Assembly (NCBI RefSeq): GCF_003646465.1
Contig: NZ_QZEX01000004.1
Span: forward strand, 330,027-394,026
Length of the DNA stretch: 64,000 nucleotides
Direction: 5' to 3'
From: Chachezhania antarctica
Lineage (GTDB): Bacteria; Pseudomonadota; Alphaproteobacteria; Rhodobacterales; Rhodobacteraceae
This document shows positions 18,791-28,716 of the stretch, one piece after another. The stretch's first letter is position 1. Every line of letters starts with the position of its first letter. Made by a program: the position numbers and the translations under genes. The notes under the pieces are model-generated. The model did not search any database, was not told where the DNA came from, and saw nothing but the letters and a program-made list of their open reading frames with translations.

Positions 18791-21700
18791 ATGATCGGAA
18801 ACACGGCTGGTGCGGGGGACAGGTCCCTCGCAATTGGACGAACTTCACCCATTGAATTTCCCCTTCTCGCGTTTCTGAGCGGCGTTTCCCTGATCGCCCT
18901 GCCGCAATTCGGCGCGGCTGCATCCTGCTCCACGGATGGCGACACGCGGACCTGCACGGGCGAGATTACGGAACCGCTTGTTCTTCAATTCTTCAATGTC
19001 GACGACGACCCGGTTCTAACATTCAATGTTGACGAATTGACGAATACCGGAACCTACGTGGATACTTCCAGTTTTCCTGTGGTTTTCTTCACGACGTCGG
19101 GCAGTGGTGATCCGACGCTGAACCTGAATTTCAACCTCGACGAGGCGATCGATTTCTCTGCAGAGACCACCGCCTGGCCATTTTTCGTGGCCACCTCTGG
19201 CGATTCCGGGTCCGACAGCAGCGACAAGAGCAATGCGTTCGGAACCGCCCGCGCCTCGGACGCGGGAGACGGGTCCGGTGGCGGCTCGATTACGTCCAAG
19301 GTCAGTTCCACAAGCGTAACCGCGGAAAGCACGTGGACCGTTCAGGGCGTGGGCGGCGATGGCGGCGACGGCGGCGAAGGCAAGTCGACCGGGTTTGGCG
19401 ATGGCTATGGCGGCGACGGTGGCGATGGCGGCGATGCGGGTCTGATCGAACAGTACATCAAGGATGTCACGGTCTCTGGCGGGCTCGCCCAGTTGACGGT
19501 CGAGGCCACGGGCGGCGACGCCGGATCGGGCGGAGAAGGCCGCGCGGCCGATTACACCGGCGCAGGCGGCGACGGGGGCACCGGGGGCGACGGCGGTTCG
19601 GCCGTCCTGATCCTGGAAGGCGACAACACGTTTGCGGGGGACATCTCGGGCATCGTGATCTCCAGCACCGGCGGTGATGGCGGTGACGGTGGCGAAGGCA
19701 AGAACACACTGACCGGCCATGGCAGTGGCGGCGACGGTGGCACCGGCGGTGACGGCGGATCCGCGGGTGTAAGCTATTCCGGTTCCGGCTCCACGACGAT
19801 TACCGGCGCATCGTCGGGGCCCGCGCTGCTGATCGAAAGTGTGGCCGGTGACGGCGGTGATGGCGGTGACGCCACAAGCGGCGGCAGCGCCACCGGTGGT
19901 AGCGGCGGTGTCGGCGGCAATGGCGGCACGGCCAGCATCTACGTCGACACCGAATACACGTTCGACATCACCACGACGACCGACAGCAGTTCCGCCGTGC
20001 TGCTGCGCAGCTATGGCGGGGCCGGCGGGGACGGGGGAAGCGCGAACGGCGTCTTCGGATCGGCCAAGGGCGGCGCCGGGTCGGGCGCGGGCAACGGAGA
20101 GGCGGTCTATGCCACGCTTGCGGGCACGTTCAGCACCAGCGGCGACGATGCCGCGGGCGTGATCGTCCAGAGCGTCGGGGGGTTTTCCGGGGATGGCGGC
20201 GACAGCAGCGCCATCGTGGCCTATGGCAGTTCCTCGCAATCGGCGGGGGATGGCGGCTTTGCCGAGGCCACTTTCGACGCCTCGACCGGGACCGACGGGA
20301 TTTTCACGACCGGCGACCATTCCGACGCGCTTTTCGTGCAGAGCGTGGGCGGCGGCGGTGGCAAGGGGTCGTCCTCGTCCGGGATCGTGTCGCTCAGCGG
20401 GACCGGGTCGGCCGGTGGCGATGCCGGCGCGATCCAGGTCACGACGGCGGGCGGCAGCTTCACGACGACCGGTGACCGCAGCCGCGGCGTGGTGGGCCAG
20501 TCCGTCGGCGGCGGCGGCGGCGATGGCGGCAGCGCATCGGCCATCGTTTCGGTGGGCGGCGCCGGGTCGAACGGCGGCACCGGCGGATATGTTCAGATGT
20601 CGATCAACAGCGACGTCACCACGGACGGCGATGACAGCGCCGGCATCTTCGCGCAAAGCGTCGGCGGCGGTGGCGGTTCGGCCTCGTCGACCTCGGGCAT
20701 TGGCAGCTTCGGCGGCAATGGCGGATCGGGAGCGACATCGGACTCCGTCCTGGTCGAGTCGGAGGGCGCCATCCTGACCAAGGGCGACAATTCCGATGCG
20801 ATCTATGCCCAGTCCATCGGCGGCGGCGGCGGTCACGGGTCGAACGCGGTGTCGGCCAGCGCCGATTTTTCCGTCGCGATGGGCGGCGATGGGGGCACCG
20901 GCAATGATGGCGGCCAGGTCCTTGTCTATTCCACGGAAGGCGGATCGCTGACAACCAAGGGCGACAATTCCAGCGGTATCGTGGCCAGCAGCACCGGCGG
21001 CGGCGGCGGCAACGCGGGCAACGCGGTATCCGCCGCGGCCGGGGGCCTGAGCCTGGCGCTGACCTTCGGTGGCGACGGTGGGGCTGCAGGCGACGGGGAT
21101 GCGGTGCTGGTCAACAGCTATTCCGACATCACCACCTCGGGCGAGAACGCGATGGGGATCGCGGCCACGTCCGTCGGCGGAGGCGGCGGCAACGCCGGCA
21201 CGACGGTCGCGGCCTCGGAAGGCAGCGTCGGGATCAGCGTTGCGGTGGGCGGTGACGGCTCTGGCGGCGGGGCCGGCGGGGCAGTCACGGTCTGCAATGG
21301 TGAATCGACCGACCTGTCTTCGTCGTCCAGCTGTTACGGTTCCGATACCACCTCGGGCGGGGAGATCGAGACTTCCGGCTCCCACGGCCACGGCATCTAT
21401 GCCGCGTCCACCGGCGGCGGTGGCGGCCATTCCGGCGTCGTGATCGCGGGCAACCTGTCGATCCAGGGCGTCAACGTGGGCGTCGGCGGTGACGGCGGCT
21501 CCGGCGGGGCCGGGGACGACGTTTATGTCTACAACAGCGGTTACGTCCACACCACGGGGTCCGCGGCACAGGGCATCCTGGCCAAATCCGTCGGCGGATC
21601 GGGCGGGGCCTCCTACGCGACGGGCAGCATCACGGCCGGTGGGTCGGCGCAGGTCAGCGCGTCCATCGGCGGCGATGGCGGGGACGCCGGGAATTCCGGC

Positions 21701-24700
21701 GATGTGACCGTGATCGCGACCGGTGATGTGCGGACCGGCGGGGACCTGGCCGGGGCCGTCACGGCGGTTTCGGTCGCGGGGAGCGGCGGCACCGGCGGCG
21801 TGGCCTTTACCGGATCGGGCATCCCGCTGGGCTCTGTCGGAGTAAGCGTCGGCGGCGCGGGCGGCGGTGGCGGCACGGCGGGCGATGTCAGCGTGACGGT
21901 CGGCCTTGTCAGTACCAGCGGCGATCATGCGGCCGCGGTGACGGCGATGTCCGTCGGCGGGTCCGGCGGTGTTGGCGGCTATGCGATGTCGGGTGCGGTG
22001 GCCAGCGCTGTCTCTGCCGATATCTCGATCGGCGGCAAGGGTGGCGCGGGCGGCACGGCCGGCACCGTGACAGCCGATATCACCGGCGGTTTCGGCACCA
22101 CCGGCAGTGTGTTCACCCTGGGCGATCTATCGCCCGTCGTCGTCGCGATGAGCCTTGGTGGCAATGGCGGCCTGGGCGGTGCGGCGATGTCGTCGACGCT
22201 GGTCAGCCAGGGCAGCGTCAACCTTGCGCTGGGCGGCGGCGGCGGCACCGGCGGCGACGCCGCTTCGGTCGATGTGACCCTTTCGTCGAACGCGATTGTC
22301 GCGTCCGAAGGGATACAGTCGATCGGCCTGCACGCGCTCAGCCAGGGGGGGAATGGCGGCGCGGGCGGCTTTGCCCTGACCGGCGGCATCTCGGCCGGGG
22401 CCGATGATGGCTATCCGTCGGGCAGCGTTTCGGTCGCCGTGGGTGGCGACGGCGGCGCGGGCGGCAGCGGTGCCGGCGTGACCGTGACATCGGACGCGGA
22501 GTTCGAGACCTTCGATTTCGGTAGCACGGCGATCCTTGCGCAAAGCATCGGTGGCGATGGCGGCGCGGGCGGATCGGTCTATTCCGGGACGGTCGACGCG
22601 GGCACGTCGCAATCGGTCGATGTGACCGTCGATGTCGGCGGCACGGGTGGTGACAGCGGATCATCCAGCAATGTTTCGGTCACAACCACCGGCAGCATCA
22701 CCACCTACGGTGACAACGCCGATGCCGTGATGGCGCAATCGGTCGGCGGCAATGGCGGAGCGGGGGGCAGTTCCTACAATGTCCTGCTGAACGCGGGCGC
22801 CAATACCGACAACCAGATCAATTCCAGCGTCATCGTCGGCGGCGCAGGCGGCAACACGACCGAAACGGGCGATGTGAGCATCACCAACAGCGGCGCGATC
22901 TCGACCGCCGGCACGTCCTCGGCCGGGCTTTATGCGCAAAGCATCGGCGGGAACGGCGGCAAGGGCGGTTCGGGGGGCACGGCTGTCGTGACCCTTGGCG
23001 GCATGGAATCGGACGAGGAAAACCAGGTCTCGGCGAACCTGAATGTCAGCGTCGGCGGGTCCGGCGGTTCGGCCAGCGAAGGCGGTTCGGCCACGATCAC
23101 CAACAGCGGCGTCATCGCGACCACGGGCACCAATGCGCGCGGGATCTTCGCCCAGTCGGTCGGTGGCGGCGGCGGCGATGGCGGCGCGGTGTCGACCTAT
23201 TCGTTCAGCTTCACCGGCGTCTGCGACCTTGTCTTCGTGAACGCCACGAAGAAGTGCAACAACGAGGACGACGACGAGGGCGACAGCAACATGTCGGGCT
23301 CGCTTCAGGTTGAAGTCGGCGGCGGCGGCGGCACCGGGAACGATGGCGGCACGGCCACGATCACGAACAAGGCCCAGGTTTCGACCACCGGCGACAGCAG
23401 CCACGCGGTGATGGCGCAGTCCATCGGCGGGGGCGGCGGTGCGGGCGGCGCATCGAGCGACGATCTGTCGGCGTTCACCTCGTCGAACACGGCGTCCAAC
23501 ATCGAGGATTACCTGGACGATGCCGAAACCGAATCCCCGTCGGACGATCCGACGGAGCAATGGACGGACACCGACGCGTGGACCAGCCTTGATATCTTCA
23601 TCGGCGGGACTGGCGGGGCCGGGGGCGATGGCGGCACGGCCAAGATCACCAACACCGCGGCGATTTCGACCGAGGGCAGCAATGCCTACGGGATCTTCGC
23701 CCAGTCGGTCGGCGCGGGCGGAGGATCTGGCGGGGAAGCCGCGGGCCAAGGCAGCGAGCACACGATCACCGTTGGCGGCTCCGGCGGCGGGGCCGGCAGC
23801 GGCGGCACGGTGAAGATCACGAATACAGGCGCAAGCATCGCGACGTCCGGCACGGCCAGCCTTGGCGTCTTCGGGCAGACCGTTGGTGGCGGCGGCGGCA
23901 ACTCCGGCAACCAGACATCGGTTGACGTGCAGGATGTCAGCCTCGTGGTCGGTGGCAGTTCCGGTCAGGACGGTGATGGCGGCGCGGTCACCATCGCCAA
24001 CACGACGACGGACCTGATGACCGGCGGGCTTTATTCCATCGGTATCCTTGGCCAGTCGGTCGGCGGCGGGGGCGGCACGTCCTTTGGCGGCTGGAACACC
24101 GATGCCTCGGGCTCGGTCACTGTCACGGGCAATGGCACCACCGGTGACGGCGGGGCGGTCACGATCTCGCATACCGGCGACATCACCACCACTGGCGCGT
24201 CATCGGATGCGGTCGCGAATGCGCATGGCATCGTGGCGCAATCGATCGGTGGCGGCGGCGGCATGGGCGGCGCGGTCGTCTTTGGCGCGTTCGACACCTA
24301 TGGCTCGGGCCTGGGCGATGACGGCGGGGCAGGCGATGGTGGCGACGTTACTGTCAGCTTCACAGGAGACCTGACGACGACGGGAGATCATTCGGTCGGT
24401 ATCCTTGCACAATCCATCGGCGGCGGCGGGGGCCTTCAGGGCAACGTCACCACCTCGTCCACCGGCGATGCGGGCCTGATCGGCGCGCAGGGTGGCACCG
24501 GAACCGGCGGCAGTGTCGCTGTATCGCTGGCCTCGGGCAGTTCGATCACGACCTCTGGCATCGGCTCGCACGGGATCTTCGCGCAATCGGCCGGCGGATC
24601 GGGCAGCACGACCAGCAGTTCGGACAAGGTGACCGTGACAGTTGATGGCGATATCGACGTGAGCGGCGCGGGCGCGCACGGGATCGTCGCCACCTCGACC

Positions 24701-26473
24701 GGCGATGGCGCGGGAAAGATGCTGGTGACTGTCACCGGATCCGTGTCCGGCGGCAGCGCGGCCGCGGTCGACGATGCGCAGGACGGGATCGGGGTCCTGA
24801 TCAAGGGGCCCGAGACATCGATCCTGAATAACAGCGGGACGATCACGACCGAACAGGGGACAGACGGCACGGCGATCTATGCCAAGGACACCACCCTGAC
24901 GGTCAACAACACCGGCACGATCGTTGGCGGGATCGACAAGGCATCGGGCGTGATCCTGCACAACCGGGCGCGCGGCACGGTTCATGGCGGCGCGGTGTTG
25001 AATGTCGACCGCGTGGTCAACAACGGCGCCTTCACCATCGGTGACGCAGGTGTCGTGGGCACCACGCAGGTGACAGGGAACTTCCGCAACTCGGCGAAAG
25101 GCACGATCCACGTCGATGTGGACCCGGCGGCAGCGACCGATATCAGCGACACGCTGGATGTGGTGGGCACGGCCACGATCACCGGTACCGTGGCGCCGAA
25201 ACTGATCAACCACCTGCCGGGACGGGCAGGCCGGCAGGCCGACGTGATCATGGAAGGCGTGGGCGATATCGATCTCGATCAGGTCGCGGTCACGCCGTCG
25301 GCGGTGGGCCAGTACAGCCTGGTCAAGATCGAGCCCGGCAAGCTCCACCTCGCCTACGATATCGACTTCGCGAGCGAGTCTGTCACCACGCTGGCCAATG
25401 ACAACCAGACAAGGCTGGCGGCCTATTTCCACCAGCTCTACCGCGGCGGCTACATGGACGAGGCGTTCTTCAACGAGCTCGTCGCGCTGGAGGACGATCC
25501 GCAATACGTGGGCTCGCTCAACACGCTGGGGATGGAGATCGTGGTCGATACCCAGATCACCACCTACCTGTCGTCGCTGGGCTTTGCCGAACGGCTGATC
25601 AACTGCGAACGCCAGTCGCCCGAGGATATGGCAAAGACCGACGGGTCGGGCTGTTCGTGGATCCGTGTGGGCGGGCGGCATTTCACCCAGAAGGCCAAAA
25701 GCGACAACCTGGGCTTCGCCCAGGACAGCTATGAAATTGCCGGCGGCATGAGCATGCCGTTCGCCGATGTGTGGACGTTCGGCGCGGCCGCGTCCTTCGA
25801 ACAGCACAACATCACCGGCGAAGATGGCAAGGGCACCGGCGAAGGCTACCAGTTCCAGCTTGGCGGGGCGCTTAGCCGGGATGTCGGCGGAATGGAGTAC
25901 GGGATCTACGGTGCCTTCAGCACCAGTGAGTTCGATATCGACAGGCAATCGGCCAGCGGCTTCAACCTTGAAGGCACGCACCGGCCGATGACGGCCGGTC
26001 TGGGCGCCAACGTGGCATGGTCGCTGCGGTCGGGCCGGATGAACCTGCGCCCGCAGATCGAGGTCGGCGCGACCTACCTGCATTCGAACGCCTTCCAGGA
26101 GACGCCGGATTCGGGCTATGCGCTGGCCGTCGATCCCCATGACGAGACGATCTTCCACGTCCGTCCGTCGCTGTCCTTCTACGGCGACTACCAGAACATC
26201 GGCCGCACGCAATCGCGGCTGTTCGGCCATGTGGGGCTGACCCAGCTTCTGGGCGACGCCACGCCCTCGGCCTCGGGGCAGTTCGTGACGATGGGGCCGC
26301 AGGGGCTCGACTTCACCGCCGAAACCGCGCTCGACCGGACGCGGCTGGACCTGGGGCTGGGTGTCGACATCCTGACCCGCAAGGGCGCGACTCTAAGCCT
26401 GAACGCCAATGCCGGCCTGTCGGAAACGACCTATGATCTGGGCGCCGCCGTCCAGTTCCGGATCGTCTTCTGA
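18791..26473 (+). CDS. Giant Gly-rich autotransporter with C-terminal beta-barrel
   Basis: 2560 residues. An extended signal region (FPLLAFLSGVSLIALPQFGA) ends near residue 45. The passenger, to about residue 2190, has at least 25 copies of a ~60-90-residue unit centred on A-Q-S-(V/I)-GGGGG, preceded by a (T/S)-x-G-D-x-(S/A)-x-G-I strand. This is the pattern of a right-handed beta-helix passenger. A linker with ANDNQTRLAAYFHQLY leads to a translocator barrel (about 2280-2560) ending in FRIVF. It should be exported by Sec and displayed or released as a type Va protein, probably an adhesin. GGAG lies 10 bases before the ATG. Acidic inserts with Cys pairs interrupt the repeats. Confidence 0.88.
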   Translation: MIGNTAGAGDRSLAIGRTSPIEFPLLAFLSGVSLIALPQFGAAASCSTDGDTRTCTGEITEPLVLQFFNVDDDPVLTFNVDELTNTGTYVDTSSFPVVFFTTSGSGDPTLNLNFNLDEAIDFSAETTAWPFFVATSGDSGSDSSDKSNAFGTARASDAGDGSGGGSITSKVSSTSVTAESTWTVQGVGGDGGDGGEGKSTGFGDGYGGDGGDGGDAGLIEQYIKDVTVSGGLAQLTVEATGGDAGSGGEGRAADYTGAGGDGGTGGDGGSAVLILEGDNTFAGDISGIVISSTGGDGGDGGEGKNTLTGHGSGGDGGTGGDGGSAGVSYSGSGSTTITGASSGPALLIESVAGDGGDGGDATSGGSATGGSGGVGGNGGTASIYVDTEYTFDITTTTDSSSAVLLRSYGGAGGDGGSANGVFGSAKGGAGSGAGNGEAVYATLAGTFSTSGDDAAGVIVQSVGGFSGDGGDSSAIVAYGSSSQSAGDGGFAEATFDASTGTDGIFTTGDHSDALFVQSVGGGGGKGSSSSGIVSLSGTGSAGGDAGAIQVTTAGGSFTTTGDRSRGVVGQSVGGGGGDGGSASAIVSVGGAGSNGGTGGYVQMSINSDVTTDGDDSAGIFAQSVGGGGGSASSTSGIGSFGGNGGSGATSDSVLVESEGAILTKGDNSDAIYAQSIGGGGGHGSNAVSASADFSVAMGGDGGTGNDGGQVLVYSTEGGSLTTKGDNSSGIVASSTGGGGGNAGNAVSAAAGGLSLALTFGGDGGAAGDGDAVLVNSYSDITTSGENAMGIAATSVGGGGGNAGTTVAASEGSVGISVAVGGDGSGGGAGGAVTVCNGESTDLSSSSSCYGSDTTSGGEIETSGSHGHGIYAASTGGGGGHSGVVIAGNLSIQGVNVGVGGDGGSGGAGDDVYVYNSGYVHTTGSAAQGILAKSVGGSGGASYATGSITAGGSAQVSASIGGDGGDAGNSGDVTVIATGDVRTGGDLAGAVTAVSVAGSGGTGGVAFTGSGIPLGSVGVSVGGAGGGGGTAGDVSVTVGLVSTSGDHAAAVTAMSVGGSGGVGGYAMSGAVASAVSADISIGGKGGAGGTAGTVTADITGGFGTTGSVFTLGDLSPVVVAMSLGGNGGLGGAAMSSTLVSQGSVNLALGGGGGTGGDAASVDVTLSSNAIVASEGIQSIGLHALSQGGNGGAGGFALTGGISAGADDGYPSGSVSVAVGGDGGAGGSGAGVTVTSDAEFETFDFGSTAILAQSIGGDGGAGGSVYSGTVDAGTSQSVDVTVDVGGTGGDSGSSSNVSVTTTGSITTYGDNADAVMAQSVGGNGGAGGSSYNVLLNAGANTDNQINSSVIVGGAGGNTTETGDVSITNSGAISTAGTSSAGLYAQSIGGNGGKGGSGGTAVVTLGGMESDEENQVSANLNVSVGGSGGSASEGGSATITNSGVIATTGTNARGIFAQSVGGGGGDGGAVSTYSFSFTGVCDLVFVNATKKCNNEDDDEGDSNMSGSLQVEVGGGGGTGNDGGTATITNKAQVSTTGDSSHAVMAQSIGGGGGAGGASSDDLSAFTSSNTASNIEDYLDDAETESPSDDPTEQWTDTDAWTSLDIFIGGTGGAGGDGGTAKITNTAAISTEGSNAYGIFAQSVGAGGGSGGEAAGQGSEHTITVGGSGGGAGSGGTVKITNTGASIATSGTASLGVFGQTVGGGGGNSGNQTSVDVQDVSLVVGGSSGQDGDGGAVTIANTTTDLMTGGLYSIGILGQSVGGGGGTSFGGWNTDASGSVTVTGNGTTGDGGAVTISHTGDITTTGASSDAVANAHGIVAQSIGGGGGMGGAVVFGAFDTYGSGLGDDGGAGDGGDVTVSFTGDLTTTGDHSVGILAQSIGGGGGLQGNVTTSSTGDAGLIGAQGGTGTGGSVAVSLASGSSITTSGIGSHGIFAQSAGGSGSTTSSSDKVTVTVDGDIDVSGAGAHGIVATSTGDGAGKMLVTVTGSVSGGSAAAVDDAQDGIGVLIKGPETSILNNSGTITTEQGTDGTAIYAKDTTLTVNNTGTIVGGIDKASGVILHNRARGTVHGGAVLNVDRVVNNGAFTIGDAGVVGTTQVTGNFRNSAKGTIHVDVDPAAATDISDTLDVVGTATITGTVAPKLINHLPGRAGRQADVIMEGVGDIDLDQVAVTPSAVGQYSLVKIEPGKLHLAYDIDFASESVTTLANDNQTRLAAYFHQLYRGGYMDEAFFNELVALEDDPQYVGSLNTLGMEIVVDTQITTYLSSLGFAERLINCERQSPEDMAKTDGSGCSWIRVGGRHFTQKAKSDNLGFAQDSYEIAGGMSMPFADVWTFGAAASFEQHNITGEDGKGTGEGYQFQLGGALSRDVGGMEYGIYGAFSTSEFDIDRQSASGFNLEGTHRPMTAGLGANVAWSLRSGRMNLRPQIEVGATYLHSNAFQETPDSGYALAVDPHDETIFHVRPSLSFYGDYQNIGRTQSRLFGHVGLTQLLGDATPSASGQFVTMGPQGLDFTAETALDRTRLDLGLGVDILTRKGATLSLNANAGLSETTYDLGAAVQFRIVF

Positions 26474-26514
26474 TCCCGGCCGGTGGCCCATCTGGACAAG
26501 CTGGCGCGCGCGCG

Positions 26515-27609
26515 TCAGCCCAGCAGATCGCCCAGCAGCGCGCGGCAGCGGTCCAGTTCGGATAGCGCGATGGATTCGTTGGGCTGGTGCCCGTCGGCCA
26601 TGTCGCCCGGCCCGCACACGACGGTGGGCAGGCCGAGGCCCGCGAAGAAACCCGCCTCTGTCCCGTAGGAGACGCGGATGGGGTCCGGATCGTCCAGCAG
26701 CCCGGCCAGCGCGGCGATGGCCGGGTCCGACGGGTCGGCGTCGAGGCCGGGGTAGGCGGTGACACGGGCGATATCCGTGTCCTTCGGCAGATCGGCCTGC
26801 ACTTGGGCCAGAATGTCGTCCGGGCTTTCCGAGGCCAGATGCCGGATCTCGAAATCGATCACGGCCTCTTCGGGGATCATGTTCAGCGCCACGCCACCTC
26901 TCATCCGCCCGGCATGAACCGTGGAGGAGGGCACGCGGTAGCCCGGATCCTGCGCGCCGCTTTCTGCCAGCCGGTCCTGCACCCGGCGCAGCGTCTGGAT
27001 CAGGTCGGCGCCGAGGTGCAGCGCGTTGGTGTATAGGGGCGCCATGGAGGAATGACCGGGCTCGCCCCGGCAGGTGGCGCGGTAGGCGGCCTTGCCCTTG
27101 TGCCCTATGCACAGGCGCATCGAGGTGGGTTCACCCACAATCACCAGATCGGGGCGGCCAAGCACGGGAACCACCCGGTCGATCATCTGGGGGATGCCCT
27201 GGCAGCCGATCTCCTCGTCCCAGCTGAGCGCGATCATGATGGGGCGGGTGAGGGGACCGTCCTTCCGCCGCTCGGCCTCTGCCAGAACGCAGGCGAGGAA
27301 GCCCTTCATGTCGGTGCTGCCGCGGCCGATCAGGCGGCCGTCCTGTTCAATCAGGGCAAATGGATCGCCGTGCCAGTCCTGCCCGGCCACCGGCAGCACG
27401 TCGCTGTGCGCCGACAGCAGCACGCCGCCGGGGCCGTCCCCCCGCCGCGCCAGCAGCCCGGCCTTGGTGCCACAGCCCGACGGCACGCGGGTCACGGAGA
27501 AACCGCAGTCTGACAGGAAAGTCTCGACCCAGCCGATCAGTTCCAGATTTGGCCCGTCGGTGATCGTGGCAAAGCGCACCAGTTGGGCGAGGATCTCGGT
27601 CTCGCTCAC
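26515..27609 (-). CDS. M20-family deacylase, ArgE-like
   Basis: 364 residues, a zinc-dependent amidase that removes acyl groups from amino acids (acetylornithine deacetylase type). Metal-binding motifs are SAHSDVLPV (His, Asp), RGSTDMKGF (bridging Asp) and SWDEEIGCQG (catalytic Glu and zinc Glu). The start is GTG at 27609, whose G is shared with the stop of the DUF1028 gene (TAGTG), so translation is coupled. It is the last gene of the ten-gene operon. ArgE acts in arginine synthesis, but here the setting is catabolic, so another N-acyl amine is a more likely substrate. Confidence 0.88.
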   Translation of the reverse strand: MSETEILAQLVRFATITDGPNLELIGWVETFLSDCGFSVTRVPSGCGTKAGLLARRGDGPGGVLLSAHSDVLPVAGQDWHGDPFALIEQDGRLIGRGSTDMKGFLACVLAEAERRKDGPLTRPIMIALSWDEEIGCQGIPQMIDRVVPVLGRPDLVIVGEPTSMRLCIGHKGKAAYRATCRGEPGHSSMAPLYTNALHLGADLIQTLRRVQDRLAESGAQDPGYRVPSSTVHAGRMRGGVALNMIPEEAVIDFEIRHLASESPDDILAQVQADLPKDTDIARVTAYPGLDADPSDPAIAALAGLLDDPDPIRVSYGTEAGFFAGLGLPTVVCGPGDMADGHQPNESIALSELDRCRALLGDLLG

Positions 27610-28283
27610 TATTCGTCGCCCGGCACGCCGTAGGAGGGCGCTTCGGTCGGGTCCAGCGCGCGGGTGATATAGGCGTCGGCCTGCGGCTTGTAGACATCCC
27701 ACGCGGTGGCGATGGCCGTGATCGGGCAGTCTTCCGTCCAGTCGCAACGGAGTTCCGCGTAAGGCCACGCCTGCCGGTCCATGATCAGCAGCCCGGCGGA
27801 ATGAACCGGCCCGGCTTCGCCGCCGGCCGCAAGGCCCGCCTGCATCGCGGCGATCAGCCTGTCGCCAAGGGCGCCGGTGGCGGCCTCGAATCCTGCGACG
27901 ATGGCCGCAGGAACGCCGTCATTCGCCAGAAGGTTCCCGCCCGACGCGCAGTTCTTGCCGCTGGCAGCGGTCCAGATCCCCAGTGCGTTGGCGCCGGAAT
28001 GGATGAAGCTGCGGCCCTGCGCGTCCACCGCCAGAAGCTGGCGATAGTCGGGGTGCGCTTCGCCTTCGATGGCCTTTGTCACGGCCTCTTCCGCCGACAG
28101 TCCGCCTGCCATCAGATCCAGCACCGCGGGCCCCAGTGCCGGATTGGTCACGTTCTGGCTGGCCACTGCCCCCACGCCCGCGCGCGCAAAGGCGCAGCGC
28201 GCGGCAACGGCGGGGGAGGAGGACGAGATCGCCACGCCGAACTGGCCGGTCGTCGCGCAGCGGGCGGTGATCGAGAAGGTCAT
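27609..28283 (-). CDS. DUF1028 family protein
   Basis: 224 residues starting MTFSITARCATTGQFGVAIS, the conserved N-terminus of DUF1028, with SSSPAVAARCAFARAGVGAV and SQNVTNP following. The family is predicted to have an Ntn-hydrolase-like fold, but no reaction is established. DUF1028 genes often sit in amino-compound catabolic clusters beside RidA and deacylases, as here. The ATG at 28283 lies 5 bases after the RidA stop. The longer open frame to 28742 is out-of-frame shadow of RidA. Confidence 0.85.
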   Translation of the reverse strand: MTFSITARCATTGQFGVAISSSSPAVAARCAFARAGVGAVASQNVTNPALGPAVLDLMAGGLSAEEAVTKAIEGEAHPDYRQLLAVDAQGRSFIHSGANALGIWTAASGKNCASGGNLLANDGVPAAIVAGFEAATGALGDRLIAAMQAGLAAGGEAGPVHSAGLLIMDRQAWPYAELRCDWTEDCPITAIATAWDVYKPQADAYITRALDPTEAPSYGVPGDE

Positions 28284-28288
28284 GGCGA

Positions 28289-28702
28289 TCAGTCCGGGAT
28301 CACGAAAGTGGCGTCGATCTCGACCAGCCAGTCTGGGCGGGCCAGTGCCGTGACCACCACGCCGGTCGACACCGGGTGAATGCCACGGATGTATTCGCCC
28401 ATCGTGCGGTAGACGGCCTCGCGGTGGCGGACGTCGGTCAGGTAGACGACGACCTTGCAGAGGTGGTCCATCTCGCCCCCGGCTTCGCCGATCAACTGGA
28501 CGATGTTCTGCATCACCTTGTGGGTCTGTTCGACCGGATCGTGGCTTTCGATATTGGCGGCGGTGTCCAGATCCTGCGGGCACTGGCCACGCAGGAACAC
28601 GGTGGCGCCGCGGGCGACGACGGCCTGGCACAGGTCGTTGTTTAGGTTCTGTTCCGGGTAAGTGTCGGACGTGTTGAACTTGCGGATGCGGGTATGGGCC
28701 AA
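28289..28702 (-). CDS. RidA-family (YjgF/YER057c/UK114) protein
   Basis: 137 residues of the trimeric RidA fold, which in its active members hydrolyses reactive enamine/imine intermediates to keto acids and ammonia. Conserved parts are VVARGATVFLRGQCPQD, IVQLIGEAGGEMDHLCKVVV and the C-terminal LARPDWLVEIDATFVIP, where R122 may correspond to the catalytic Arg of RidA. Such a deaminase next to an amine-oxidising flavoprotein and a PLP aminotransferase makes sense for cleaning up imine products. Confidence 0.9.
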   Translation of the reverse strand: MAHTRIRKFNTSDTYPEQNLNNDLCQAVVARGATVFLRGQCPQDLDTAANIESHDPVEQTHKVMQNIVQLIGEAGGEMDHLCKVVVYLTDVRHREAVYRTMGEYIRGIHPVSTGVVVTALARPDWLVEIDATFVIPD

Positions 28703-28716
28703 TTCGGTCTCCGATG

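Noticed and set aside
19016..21928. 970-codon minus-strand frame inside the autotransporter gene
   Set aside because: It is the complement of the Gly-rich repeats, giving Ala/Arg-rich sequence without start signals or domains.
19300..24700. Possible CRISPR-like or tandem satellite array
   Set aside because: The repeats are in frame, vary in length and encode AQSVGGGGG units; there are no fixed-length spacers and no cas genes.
22661..26230. Further long minus-strand frames (503 and 676 codons) inside the autotransporter gene
   Set aside because: Same cause: antisense of repeated GGC/GGT codons. No ribosome site or recognisable domain.
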